From Cellulophaga algicola DSM 14237 (GTDB lineage: Bacteria; Bacteroidota; Bacteroidia; Flavobacteriales; Flavobacteriaceae): DNA of 64,000 bases. The stretch spans positions 3,782,001 to 3,846,000 of the forward strand of contig NC_014934.1 in NCBI RefSeq assembly GCF_000186265.1, written 5' to 3'. Each line of letters begins with the position of its first letter. Position 1 is the first letter of the stretch. Below, in pieces: positions 9,218 through 17,757 of this stretch. Both the position numbers and the translations under genes were made by a program. A model generated the notes under the pieces. It was not told where the DNA came from. It did no database searches and worked only from the letters and a program-made list of their open reading frames with translations.

Positions 9218-9499
9218 ATGGCAAAAAAGTATGACAATGAATTTAAAGTGATGATAGTAGAACTATTAAATTCAGGAATTAAGACGAAACAAATTAGTGA
9301 GGACTATGACTTAAGTTTAAGTATGATTGGTCGTTGGAGACGAGAATACAAGCTAAAATCTGGAGATTTTTCAAAGAAGAAGGAACTCTCTATTGAAGCT
9401 CAAGAACTTAAAGCTTTAAAGAAGGAATTGAAGAATGTAACTATGGAACGTGACATCTTAAAAAAGGCGGTAAGCATCTTCTCCAAGAACGACTTGTAA
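9218..9499 (+). CDS. IS3 transposase OrfA
   Basis: 93 residues with a helix-turn-helix (NSGIKTKQISEDYDLSLSMIGRWRREY) and a C-terminal leucine-zipper-like coiled coil (LKALKKELKNVTMERDILKKAV). It binds the IS ends. An A6G run near 9457 (CTTAAAAAAGG) is a plausible -1 slippage site for the OrfAB fusion. Confidence 0.9.
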   Translation: MAKKYDNEFKVMIVELLNSGIKTKQISEDYDLSLSMIGRWRREYKLKSGDFSKKKELSIEAQELKALKKELKNVTMERDILKKAVSIFSKNDL

Positions 9500-9546
9500 T
9501 ATATCAATTCATTTTAAAAAATGTTGATATCTATCCAGTTGAGAAG

Positions 9547-10380
9547 GTGTGTAAATCAATGAAAGTTAGTAAAAATTCTTATTATCATTGGCTTAAAAAC
9601 AAAGATGTTGTAGTTTCCAAAACTGCTACAGCGTTTCTAAAAGAAAGAATCAAAATTATTTTTGAGCAAAGTAGAGAGATTTATGGCAGCTATAGGATTA
9701 AAAAAAAGTTAGAACGAGAAGGTCTATTTTATTCCCGTTCTTACATCGGATTATTAATGAAAGAACTGGGAGTAAGAAGTGTTTTAAAGAGAAAATTTGT
9801 AGTCACAACAGATGCTAATCACAGTTATTTAGTTGCTAAAAATGAGCTAAATAGAGACTTTTGTAGTTTTAAATTAGGTGAGAAATGGGTGTCTGATATT
9901 ACTTATATTCGAGTTAATGATGATTGGAACTATTTAACAACCATCATAGATCTTGCTGACCGAAAAGTTGTTGGTTGGTCTTTAAGTGAAGATATGACCA
10001 CTCAAAATACCGTAATGAAAGCTTGGATTGATGCCAGAAAAGCAAGAAATATTAGCAATAATCTTATTTTTCACTCTGATAGAGGTGTCCAGTATGCATC
10101 AAACAAAATAACCAGTATTTGCGATTATAATCTTAAAATAACTCAAAGTATGAGTAGAAAAGGTAATTGCTGGGACAATGCGGTAGCTGAAAGTTTTTTT
10201 AAAACAATTAAATACGAGTGGCTGTATCGTTTTAAGTATACATCGTATAAACAGTTATATGAGTCTCTTGAGAACTATATTTACTGGTATAATACTGAAA
10301 GATTACATTCTAGTTTAGGATATCTCTCACCTCTAGAAATGGAACTAAAAATGAGAGGGTTTATTAAAAATGTAGCTTAA
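9547..10380 (+). CDS. IS3 transposase OrfB (DDE integrase core)
   Basis: 277 residues listed; the frame is open further upstream for the OrfAB fusion. An HTH_21-type N-terminus (IFEQSREIYGSYRIKKKLEREG) is followed by the rve integrase core with DDE residues in WVSDITYI, HSDRGVQYAS and NAVAESFFKTIKYE. Catalyses copy-out transposition of its own IS. Appears intact. Confidence 0.92.
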   Translation: MCKSMKVSKNSYYHWLKNKDVVVSKTATAFLKERIKIIFEQSREIYGSYRIKKKLEREGLFYSRSYIGLLMKELGVRSVLKRKFVVTTDANHSYLVAKNELNRDFCSFKLGEKWVSDITYIRVNDDWNYLTTIIDLADRKVVGWSLSEDMTTQNTVMKAWIDARKARNISNNLIFHSDRGVQYASNKITSICDYNLKITQSMSRKGNCWDNAVAESFFKTIKYEWLYRFKYTSYKQLYESLENYIYWYNTERLHSSLGYLSPLEMELKMRGFIKNVA

Positions 10381-10659
10381 GAAAATAGTACCAAATTTAC
10401 TAGGTAGTCCATTCTATTTGTTTTTTTTGATTTGAAGCAAAAGACCAATCGGCAAGATTTAAGTCTTTTCGAGTTTCTACAATTAATTTTAGTCCAACAA
10501 AAACAGGTCTTTGTGAAGGTCGTCCGCTTCGATCTGCACCTTGATTAAACCCGAAAGTAAACCACAAAACGTTTATTTCTTTTCCGTCTATTATTAATTT
10601 TGCTTTTACCATAATATATTCATTTTCGGTTTTTTCCGTTCGAGTGAGTAATGTTGCCT

Positions 10660-10854
10660 AACGTTTTGGCTATGAACAGTACGGGAGCAAATTAGCGTTT
10701 ACTTTCCGTCATGCACGTAGCGAAATCTTTTGGTTTTGTTTTTTCTTTTTTTGTGTCAAAGCGAAATCCCAAAGATTTCGCGACCTTATAAAAATACGCA
10801 AACCCTAGCGTTTATAACCTAAGCCCGTATTGTTTATAGGTTTTGTTATCTGCA
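10660..10854. repeat. attC-like site C (long class)
   Basis: AACG 10660-10663. Arms GGCTATGAACAGTACGGG and CCCGTATTGTTTATAGG. Inner hairpin AGCGAAATC/GATTTCGCG. R'' GTTATCTGCA (10845-10854) pairs with TGCAGATAAC at 11538-11547. Confidence 0.88.
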
Positions 10855-10855
10855 G

Positions 10856-11515
10856 TTATTTTTTCAGATAGAACGGGTCCGTAACATTTCCACCATCATG
10901 AACGTCAAACATAAAAAGACCGCCAGGTCTCAGTTTTAACCAATCAAAAAGTCCCTGATTATCAAATTCAGCGAAAACATCATTTAAAATTAGTTTAGAT
11001 ATTCTCCTAGCCATTTCATTAATAATCTGAATGTCGTTTTGGGTGGCTGCGTCGTCATAAATTATGTCCCACTCATCAGAACCTATTTCTGAAATATGAT
11101 AAGGTTTGCAAATTTCAAATGGATTTAAATTAATTCCTACTCCTGCATCCCAGTAGCCTAGCTCATAGGTTTGAAAATAATAAGGTTCAATAGATATTTT
11201 AAAATCTTGCAATTCAGAAAGTGCATGGGAGTAAGCCTCGAAAGGAGGAGTTTCTTGGTCACTATATTCAAATAAAATACAATCAAACAACTCTCTTTCA
11301 TCATTAGATTGATGGTCTTTCCAATGAGTCAAAGAATTCTCTTTTATCGATTGAGTTATTGACGCTTTGTATTTATTCATATCATATTCTGAATAAATAT
11401 TTAGAGCTTTTTGAATATAAACTTTATCGCTGCTTATGTTTTCGATTTTAGCCTTGGTCTTCTCATATTCGTTTTTAATTCGTGATGATAATTCTGAATT
11501 GAGTTTGTCGACCAT
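10856..11515 (-). CDS. Hypothetical protein, duplicated cassette gene (copy 1)
   Basis: 219 residues, acidic, no signal peptide and no membrane segment, so probably cytoplasmic. Helical N-terminus (LSSRIKNEYEKTKAKIENISSDKVYIQKALNIYSEY), then an alpha/beta part rich in Tyr, Trp and Asp (YYFQTYELGYWDAGVGINL, SDEWDIIYDDAATQ). Not assigned to a family. The stop codon TTA sits directly after the R'' box and the start is 20 bp from the other cassette end, so the cassette is almost all coding. Identical to the gene at 34028-34687. Confidence 0.78.
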   Translation of the reverse strand: MVDKLNSELSSRIKNEYEKTKAKIENISSDKVYIQKALNIYSEYDMNKYKASITQSIKENSLTHWKDHQSNDERELFDCILFEYSDQETPPFEAYSHALSELQDFKISIEPYYFQTYELGYWDAGVGINLNPFEICKPYHISEIGSDEWDIIYDDAATQNDIQIINEMARRISKLILNDVFAEFDNQGLFDWLKLRPGGLFMFDVHDGGNVTDPFYLKK

Positions 11516-11544
11516 ATTTCGATAGGTTTTTTATAATTGCAGAT

Positions 11545-11737
11545 AACGCCTAAGCTATGAGTAGTGCGGGAGCAGAGAAGCAATCCCATTCCGCCCTAAC
11601 CCGAAGCAAAAGCTTTTTGTTTTAATTTATATTTTTTGTCTAAAGTAAAATCCTAAAGATTTTGCGACCTCATAAAAATACGCGAACCTTTCGATTAAGC
11701 CCGAAGCCCGCATTACTTATAGGTTCTGTTGTAAAAC
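11545..11737. repeat. attC-like site D (long class)
   Basis: AACG 11545-11548. Arms AAGCTATGAGTAGTGCGGG and CCCGCATTACTTATAGG. Inner hairpin GTAAAATCC/GATTTTGCG. R'' GTTGTAAAAC (11728-11737) pairs with GTTTTACAAC at 12463-12472. Confidence 0.87.
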
Positions 11738-11746
11738 GTACTTTTT

Positions 11747-12058
11747 TCAGACCTCGATTGAGATAGTAACTTTTCCACCCAGTCCCTTTTCTACAATTTC
11801 ATACAACGTTTTTAAGGTCAAATTACTTCCGTTGTTTTCAACTCTTGAAATGTAGGTGCGTTTTTTGTCCACCAGCTCGCCAAGTTGCTCTTGCGTCAAA
11901 TTTTTCTCTTCCCGGGCGTTTCGTAAAAGCAGACCAATTTTAAAAGATTCGAAATCTCTTTCGAGTCCATCTCTGCGTTCCGTTCCTTTTTTTCCGTAAA
12001 CGTTGTCCTTTATATCTTTCCAGCTTTTCGTGTCCATCTTATCTTTTTTTGTCTTCAT
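11747..12058 (-). CDS. HTH antitoxin of HigBA/RelBE-type module
   Basis: 103 residues. C-terminal half is a Cro/CI helix-turn-helix (IGLLLRNAREEKNLTQEQLGELVDKKRTYISRVENNGSNLTLKTLYEIVEKGLG). Second in an operon with the toxin gene, overlapping it by 20 bp. HigA-type antitoxins bind the toxin and repress their promoter. Toxin-antitoxin pairs are characteristic cargo of large chromosomal integrons, where they stabilise the array. Confidence 0.88.
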   Translation of the reverse strand: MKTKKDKMDTKSWKDIKDNVYGKKGTERRDGLERDFESFKIGLLLRNAREEKNLTQEQLGELVDKKRTYISRVENNGSNLTLKTLYEIVEKGLGGKVTISIEV

Positions 12059-12383
12059 AGTACAAATTCATTAGTCCGACTGCTTTGTCGATTTCTTTTT
12101 TCGGAGTCTTTTGCGTTTTCTTGCCAAATCCATTCAACAGGATTACGAGTTTACCCTTGTCGAAAAAGCAGAATACTCTCCAAATGTTTGAGCCCAATTT
12201 TATACGAGCTTCATAAAGTCCTTTTGTTCCAACAATTGCTTTAAGATAAGTCGAGGGAACTCTTTCATACGTTTCGATTATTTCGATGACCTTGAATATC
12301 TTGTCCTGAACCTTTTTCGGCTGTTTGAGTAAGAATTCTTCGAAATAGTTTTTGTACTGGATTACCTCCCTAACTTTCTCCAT
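12039..12383 (-). CDS. HigB/RelE-like toxin (phage Gp49-like family)
   Basis: 114 residues with the RelE-fold pattern VREVIQYKNYFEEFLLKQPKKVQDKIFKVIEIIE ... TKGLYEARIKLGSNIWRVFCFFDKGKLVILLNGFGKKTQKTPKKEIDKA. The basic GFGKKTQKTP segment and Arg residues are typical of this ribosome-dependent mRNA interferase group. The toxin gene comes first and the antitoxin second, the HigBA order. Confidence 0.88.
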   Translation of the reverse strand: MEKVREVIQYKNYFEEFLLKQPKKVQDKIFKVIEIIETYERVPSTYLKAIVGTKGLYEARIKLGSNIWRVFCFFDKGKLVILLNGFGKKTQKTPKKEIDKAVGLMNLYYEDKKR

Positions 12384-12469
12384 TACTCAAAGGTAACTTA
12401 AAAGTTACTATTTTCAAAGCTATAACGTTGAATGTAGATGAAATGTTGTAATTGAGCAGTATGTTTTAC

Positions 12470-12661
12470 AACGTCTAGTATAAGAAACGTAGGGCAGTAA
12501 ATAAGCACTATCGTTTCAGTTTATTACTTAGCTAAATATAAATATTTTGCTTTTATTTTTTCTTCTATAAACGCCAAATTTTATATTTAGCGGACTTCAT
12601 TAATATTCACAGAACTTTCGGGCTTACCACAAACGCCCTATGTTTTTTATACATTGTTAGG
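12470..12661. repeat. attC-like site E (long class)
   Basis: AACG 12470-12473. Arms ATAAGAAACGTAGGGC and GCCCTATGTTTTTTATA. Inner stem TAGCTAAATATAAATATTTT and AAATTTTATATTTAGCGGAC. R'' GTTAGGTG (12656-12663) pairs with CACCTAAC at 20847-20854, 8.2 kb away across the restriction operon. Confidence 0.85.
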
Positions 12662-12704
12662 TGTCTGGCTTTTCTTTCCGCAAACTTGCTAGCGTTGGCG
12701 TGAA

Positions 12705-12763
12705 AGCTCTTTTAAATTTGTGAGGCACGAGCAAACTTTAAATGTGCTTGAACTTGCGTTGGC
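12705..12763. repeat. Hairpin repeat at 3' flank of restriction operon (copy 1)
   Basis: About 59 bp: AAGCTCTTTT, TTTGTGAGGCACGAGCAAA, ATGTGCTTGA, GCG-TGG. It is repeated directly at 20767-20825. The stem arms differ between copies but stay paired: TTTAAATTTG/CAAACTTTAAA here, TTTATTTTG/CAAAATGAAA there. Function unknown. Confidence 0.7.
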
Positions 12764-12767
12764 TTAT

Positions 12768-13481
12768 TCAGTACTTCCAGTCTGTATGTCTAAACGGTAA
12801 TTTATTCAATTCGTCTCTATGAAATCTCCATTTCGGCATAAATTCATTCATATACTTTACAAAGACTGCATTATGGCTTCTTTCTAATAAATGTATCAAT
12901 TCGTGAACAACTATATATTCTAAACAGTCAAGAGGTTTTTTTGCTAATTCAAGATTTAACCAAATTCGTTTTGCTTCTATATTACAAGTTCCCCATTTGG
13001 TACGCATTATTTTAACTCCAAAGTCATTCGTTTTCACGCCAATTTTCTTTTCCCATTTTTCTAACATAGTTGGGATTACCTTTTTCATTTCTTCACGATA
13101 CCATTCGTCTATTATTTCTTTTCTTTTTTTGGTAGAAGTATTAGGTCTAATGTATAATTCAATTTCGCTATGCTTTACGACTACTTTGGGCTTTGCGTCT
13201 TGTTCTATTACTGTAAGCAAGTATCTTTTTCCTTGAAAATAATGACTTTCTCTATCAACAAACTCTCTTCTTGTTTCTCTTTCTTGATTTTTAAATACTT
13301 CTTGCTGTTTTTTAATCCATTTTAATTTATTGATAGCAAACACACGAATAGTATCCATTTCCATACGTTCAGGTGCTGCAATTTTCACCTTACCGTGTGG
13401 AGGATATACGCTTAAATGAATATTTTTAATATCCTTTTTTTCTACGTCAATTCTAATATTTCCTAATTCAATTTTTGGCAT
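12768..13481 (-). CDS. YgjP/M48-like metal-dependent peptidase of type I R-M locus
   Basis: 237 residues. The C-terminal HELIHLLERSHNAVFVKYMNEFMP is the HExxH-H zinc motif of the YgjP/WLM (DUF45) metallopeptidase family; the N-terminal half (IRIDVEKKDIKNIHLSVYPPHGKVKIAAPERM) is also typical. It overlaps hsdR by 1 bp and ends the operon. Genes of this family often follow hsdR in Bacteria; their contribution to restriction is not established. Confidence 0.87.
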   Translation of the reverse strand: MPKIELGNIRIDVEKKDIKNIHLSVYPPHGKVKIAAPERMEMDTIRVFAINKLKWIKKQQEVFKNQERETRREFVDRESHYFQGKRYLLTVIEQDAKPKVVVKHSEIELYIRPNTSTKKRKEIIDEWYREEMKKVIPTMLEKWEKKIGVKTNDFGVKIMRTKWGTCNIEAKRIWLNLELAKKPLDCLEYIVVHELIHLLERSHNAVFVKYMNEFMPKWRFHRDELNKLPFRHTDWKY

Positions 13482-16400
13482 TAGTATTCTTGTTGTTCTT
13501 TAATTATATCAAAAAGACGTTCCACTTTATTCTCCATACCATATGGTGCTGGATCTTCATTTGCAATGTCAATACCTGTATCTACTACATAAGAAGAAAG
13601 TTGCTTATAAATTTCCGCTTTCACCTCTCTTTCTTTAGCCAAGTTTCCTCTCCAACTATCTCTTTTTGTATTTTTTACAGCAGTATCAATTCTTAACGCC
13701 AAAGTTTCATCTTTTCCTAAGTTATTGTATAAAGCTCTTTGTGCAACCGTTACTAAGACATCAGGTGTTTCTTCATTTTTCCCATCACTAACTTGTTTTG
13801 CTAATTCAGCAATTTTTTGAAGGTATTCTTCATAGCTAATGGCTTTCTCTTTTCGCTCTTTTATTAGTGCTGCCAATAATTTAGACATCTGCTCAAAAAA
13901 TGCAGGGTCAATCAAATGTTCTTTAATTATCTTTTTTCTAACATTGTTTTCAATAGTTTCGGCAACTGCTTCATTGCTACTTCTTAAATCTTTTGGCAAG
14001 TTTTCAATGGCTTCTGTAATTCCTTCACTATTAATAATATCTAATAAAGACATATCTGTAAAAGGCGATATCTTTTCAGGGTCTTCTGATTGGATATACG
14101 TATCTATCAAGTGTCGCATATCTGCTTCATAGGTTTTTAAATCCAAGACTTCACCACTTGCAATTCTTATATCTTCACGTAATTTAAGATAGTGGTCTAA
14201 TTCTTTTTTGATTTTAACGGTTTCAGAAACGGTATAACCTGCTTCTTCCATTTCGTCAGCTATATTAGCATAAGCACGAATTAAGGCAACTGCTTTTTTG
14301 TATAAAGCCGTTCGTTGGGTTTCTCTTGCTTTTAGCTCTTCTTTTATCTCTGTATTTCCACAGAAATAGCGAATGTATGCCATTCTATCTTTTGGAGCTT
14401 CTACGGGTTCGCAAAGCAAAGATATTTCCTCTAAGGCATTATCTAAGCGTTCTTTTCCTTTCTCTAATCTATCTTGAAGCATTATATCAATATCGGTTGC
14501 TTCAAAATTGTCATAATCCAATTCGTTGGTATATACCTGTAATGCTCCTGAACCTTCTTCATTGACCAGTTTCTTAAATAAATCTTTATAATCGACTATA
14601 TACCCAAATTCTTTATCTGGACTGTCTAAACGATTTACACGTGTTATGGCTTGAAATAAACCGTGGTCTTGCATTGACTTATCAATATATAAATAGGTGC
14701 AACTTGGTGCATCAAAACCTGTTAATAGTTTTGAAACTACCACCAATATTTTCATATTGGCAGGTTCTTTTTTAAACTTGTTTTTTGCCCAATCTTCATA
14801 TTGTTCAGTAGATTTTGTACCTAACAAATCTTTGTACAGATTGTACATAAATTCTTTTTCGGTTTCGGTACTTGCTCCTGTATCTTCTGTTGTTATATCA
14901 CTTGTATGTGGGCTGTATGAAGTTACTATGGCACACTTGTTTTTTAAAAGTGTTTTTAAGAATAACTCATAATACCTACACGCTTCATAAATAGAACTTG
15001 CCACCAAAATAGCGTTTCCTGTCTCTGTATTTAATCTTGCTTTTGTGCTAAAGTCAAATATAATATCGGTTACAACTTTGCTCATTCGAGAACTACTGCT
15101 CAAGACTTTTTGCATTGTTCCCCATTTCTTTTTGATTTCCATTTTCTGAAAATCATTCAAGCCTTTAGTTTTGGCTGCAAACCATTCATCTATTCGTTTT
15201 GGAGAACTTAGTTTTTGGTCTATATCTCTTGCTTCATAAATCAAATCTAAAATCACTTTATCTTCTACACCTTCATTAAATTTGTAGGTATGAATATATT
15301 TCCCGAAAATTTCTAAACTTGTTTGTTTGTCTTTTTTAAGTAATGGAGTACCTGTAAAACCTATAAATACCGCAGTTGGCATCATTGCTTTCATTGTTCT
15401 GTGCAATTTCCCGCTTTGCGTACGGTGACATTCATCTACAAATACAAATATTTCGCCTACGGTATGTGGTGGCTCGCTTTCTAATTCTTTTATAAATTTA
15501 TTGAAGTTACCAACATCTTTTTTGCCGAATTTATGAACCAAAGAACAGAGTAACCTTGGGTTTGCTTGTCCCAATTGGCTCATTAAATCTTTACCACTAC
15601 TGGTACGGTATATGGTTTCGTCTGCATCTGTAAAAACAGCTTCTATTTGCTTATCCAGTTCATCTCTATCGGTTAATATTACTACTCTTGCCTTTGGTTT
15701 GTTTTCTAATATCCATTTGGCAAGCCACACCATTACAATACTTTTACCGCTACCTTGTGTATGCCAAATGATACCACCTTCATAATTATTTACATATTTT
15801 TGAGCTTCTTTTATTCCAAAATATTGGTGTACTCTTGGTAGTTTTTTTACACCACCATCAAACAATACAAAATCGTATAATAATTCTATAAAACGTTTTT
15901 TATCACACATTTTTAGAATGTACTTATCTAATAGATTTCTACTATTATCTGCTACATCTTCTTTCCACTTTAGATAATACTTTTCTGCTGTATTAATTGT
16001 TCCATAACGTAAACCTTCTGTGTCGTTTCCTGCAAAAAGGTATTGTGTGGTGGCAAAAAATGATTGTATAAATTGGTCTTGTTGGTTGGTAATGTTTTGG
16101 CGAATACCATCATTGATAGTTACACTACTTCTTTTAAGTTCTATAATACCCAAAGCAATACCATTTATGTAAATTACAATATCTGGTCGTTTGGTTTTAT
16201 TGCCTTTTATGGTTACTTCTTCTGCAATAGCAAAATCATTGTCAGCAAATTTATCCCAATCTATTAATTGTACGGTTTCAAAATGGCTACTTGCATCTGC
16301 CTTTACTTTAATACCATAACGCAATTGTTTATATACATTTTTGTTAGTAGTGTATAGGCTATCATTAAAATTATTGGCAGTATCTTTTAATTCAAAAATG

Positions 16401-16585
16401 GCTCTGCTTATCTGAACCGTAGAATACTCTTTACGAGTAAGATAATTGGTTAAGAGTTCTTCTTCAATATTGCTATTGTTCTCTCTGTCTTGCCAATCAC
16501 CTAAATAGGTATAGCCTAATTCTTCTTGAAATAGTTTTACTACACGGTTTTGTGTGACTCTTTCTATACTGCCTACTTTTGTCAT
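13481..16585 (-). CDS. hsdR: Type I restriction enzyme R subunit
   Basis: 1034 residues, normal length. N-terminal PD-(D/E)xK nuclease near 134-151 (RPDIVIYINGIALGIIELK). SF2 translocase: Walker A HTQGSGKS (275-282), DECHRT, FTGTPLL, LLTGFDAPSCTYLYID and QAITRVNRL. A helical C-terminus contacts the HsdM/S core. It translocates unmethylated DNA and cleaves far from the recognition site. ATGA overlap with hsdS upstream and a 1-bp overlap with the YgjP-like gene downstream. Confidence 0.95.
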   Translation of the reverse strand: MTKVGSIERVTQNRVVKLFQEELGYTYLGDWQDRENNSNIEEELLTNYLTRKEYSTVQISRAIFELKDTANNFNDSLYTTNKNVYKQLRYGIKVKADASSHFETVQLIDWDKFADNDFAIAEEVTIKGNKTKRPDIVIYINGIALGIIELKRSSVTINDGIRQNITNQQDQFIQSFFATTQYLFAGNDTEGLRYGTINTAEKYYLKWKEDVADNSRNLLDKYILKMCDKKRFIELLYDFVLFDGGVKKLPRVHQYFGIKEAQKYVNNYEGGIIWHTQGSGKSIVMVWLAKWILENKPKARVVILTDRDELDKQIEAVFTDADETIYRTSSGKDLMSQLGQANPRLLCSLVHKFGKKDVGNFNKFIKELESEPPHTVGEIFVFVDECHRTQSGKLHRTMKAMMPTAVFIGFTGTPLLKKDKQTSLEIFGKYIHTYKFNEGVEDKVILDLIYEARDIDQKLSSPKRIDEWFAAKTKGLNDFQKMEIKKKWGTMQKVLSSSSRMSKVVTDIIFDFSTKARLNTETGNAILVASSIYEACRYYELFLKTLLKNKCAIVTSYSPHTSDITTEDTGASTETEKEFMYNLYKDLLGTKSTEQYEDWAKNKFKKEPANMKILVVVSKLLTGFDAPSCTYLYIDKSMQDHGLFQAITRVNRLDSPDKEFGYIVDYKDLFKKLVNEEGSGALQVYTNELDYDNFEATDIDIMLQDRLEKGKERLDNALEEISLLCEPVEAPKDRMAYIRYFCGNTEIKEELKARETQRTALYKKAVALIRAYANIADEMEEAGYTVSETVKIKKELDHYLKLREDIRIASGEVLDLKTYEADMRHLIDTYIQSEDPEKISPFTDMSLLDIINSEGITEAIENLPKDLRSSNEAVAETIENNVRKKIIKEHLIDPAFFEQMSKLLAALIKERKEKAISYEEYLQKIAELAKQVSDGKNEETPDVLVTVAQRALYNNLGKDETLALRIDTAVKNTKRDSWRGNLAKEREVKAEIYKQLSSYVVDTGIDIANEDPAPYGMENKVERLFDIIKEQQEY

Positions 16586-17757
16586 ACCAATCTTATTTTA
16601 CCAGTTAACAAGTTTTGCATAAGCCCCTGTTTTACTTGTTTGTATTTTGATAATTGCTTTTCTAAACTTTCTATTTCGGTATCCATATCGGATAGGATAG
16701 TAGCAATTTTTGTTTGTTCTGATTTTAACAGTGGAATGTTAATTTTAACTTCACTAAATTCAGATTTATTTATCATAGGAACAGCTTGTTCACTTGCCAT
16801 CAATCTTATTTTTTTTGCATTCAAACTTAAATGATAATATACAAACTCGGAATCAAAATTTTCATTTGGAAAGATTGCATTTATTTGTTGATTTGAAGTT
16901 AGTACTTTTGAGGCTATTCCAATTTTTCCAATTGTTGACCCAATACAGGTAACCATAATACTATTCTTTGGGAAAATTCTTGAGACTGAAAAACCTTTTT
17001 TTGATAAGTTCTTAACTGTTTTTGTTATATATTTTTCTTTTCCTAAGTCTGCTGGACTTACAAAACAAAATTGGTTGCCATAATTCTCTAAATCTCTTGT
17101 TGGAGGAGTAGTGCCAGTAGCAATATCAGCAACCTTCCCCAAACTCTTCACCACCCAACCCTCTTTAGGCTTTAGCAACTCTTGCATAGCCCCTTGTTTA
17201 ATAAGACGTTTTTTTGCTATCTTTTTTTCAAGGGTTTGTAGTAGGTTGTCTGTGTCGGATAGTACGTTGGCTATTGCGGTTTGTTCTGGTAGTGGTGGAA
17301 CAGAAATTAAATAATTCTCCATAAAACCTTTAGTTAAATGAAGCATAGTTGAACCACTTGTTCCTTTTTTTAATTCTTCAGTTATTTCAAGTAATTTAAA
17401 ATAATAGAAGTCCTTAACTGCTTTTCCTTTTTTACATTCCAATTTCCAAATATGGTAATGAAAGATTGCTTTGTTTCCCCACCAAATATAAGGACCAAAG
17501 GAAGCAGACCACATAAATATTAAATCACCCTTATTCATATATTGATAATCGGGAAGATTTAAATTGGAATAATAAAAGTTTCCACCTTTCTTAGTTAGGT
17601 TTTGAAGTCTAACAACAGGAATACCTTTCTTTTCCCATTCGTGTAATGAATATGCACGTCCATTTATATATCGCACAATTTCTTTTTGCTTTTTCACTTC
17701 CCATTCATCAGGAATAATGCCAATTTCAGTATTTTTATAACCTGCTATTAATTCCAT
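16582..17757 (-). CDS. hsdS: Type I restriction enzyme specificity subunit
   Basis: 391 residues with two target recognition domains, each followed by a conserved helical spacer (PPLPEQTAIANVLSDTDNLLQTLEKKIAKKRLIKQGAMQELL and LKSEQTKIATILSDMDTEIESLEKQLSKYKQVKQGLMQNLLTG). The domains read the two halves of a bipartite site and dock HsdM. It overlaps hsdM by 10 bp and hsdR by 4 bp. Both domains look complete; the recognised sequence cannot be predicted by reading. Confidence 0.94.
   Translation of the reverse strand: MELIAGYKNTEIGIIPDEWEVKKQKEIVRYINGRAYSLHEWEKKGIPVVRLQNLTKKGGNFYYSNLNLPDYQYMNKGDLIFMWSASFGPYIWWGNKAIFHYHIWKLECKKGKAVKDFYYFKLLEITEELKKGTSGSTMLHLTKGFMENYLISVPPLPEQTAIANVLSDTDNLLQTLEKKIAKKRLIKQGAMQELLKPKEGWVVKSLGKVADIATGTTPPTRDLENYGNQFCFVSPADLGKEKYITKTVKNLSKKGFSVSRIFPKNSIMVTCIGSTIGKIGIASKVLTSNQQINAIFPNENFDSEFVYYHLSLNAKKIRLMASEQAVPMINKSEFSEVKINIPLLKSEQTKIATILSDMDTEIESLEKQLSKYKQVKQGLMQNLLTGKIRLV

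Larger units (their letters stand above)
9159..10411 (+). mobile_element. IS3-family insertion sequence
   Basis: 1253 bp. Ends TGGAGTGTCTACC (left) and, inverted, TGGACTACC (right), with longer inverted similarity TTTTCTTGAGC/TTTTCTTAAGC. 3-bp target duplication TTC on both sides. Two ORFs in the usual IS3 order. It interrupts tssD and is the only transposon inside the cassette array. Confidence 0.9.
8889..10612 (-). pseudogene. tssD: tssD (Hcp-like T6SS tube protein), split by IS3
   Basis: N-terminal part 10412-10612 (MVKAKLIIDGKEINVLWFTF ... SGRPSQRPVFVGLKLIVE) and C-terminal part 8889-9158 (KLYFYDCHLVGWKNDFSATGSNPMSETLEITC). Deleting 9159-10411 and one copy of the TTC target duplication joins ...KKQIE to LHIYPIIMGGKTRK in frame, giving one protein of about 155 residues. 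The pattern matches the Bacteroidota TssD family: xGxEFxVL-type start, GRPSxxP, late NPMxxTLxI. It would be the carrier of this cassette. As it stands, only fragments can be made. Confidence 0.85.
10658..11548. repeat. Duplicated cassette, copy 1 (identical to 33830-34720)
   Basis: 891 bp comprising attC site C and the 219-aa gene, repeated at an offset of 23172 bp with no difference seen by eye. Identity starts at CTAACG and stops at GATAACG, exactly the cassette boundaries. Confidence 0.92.
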
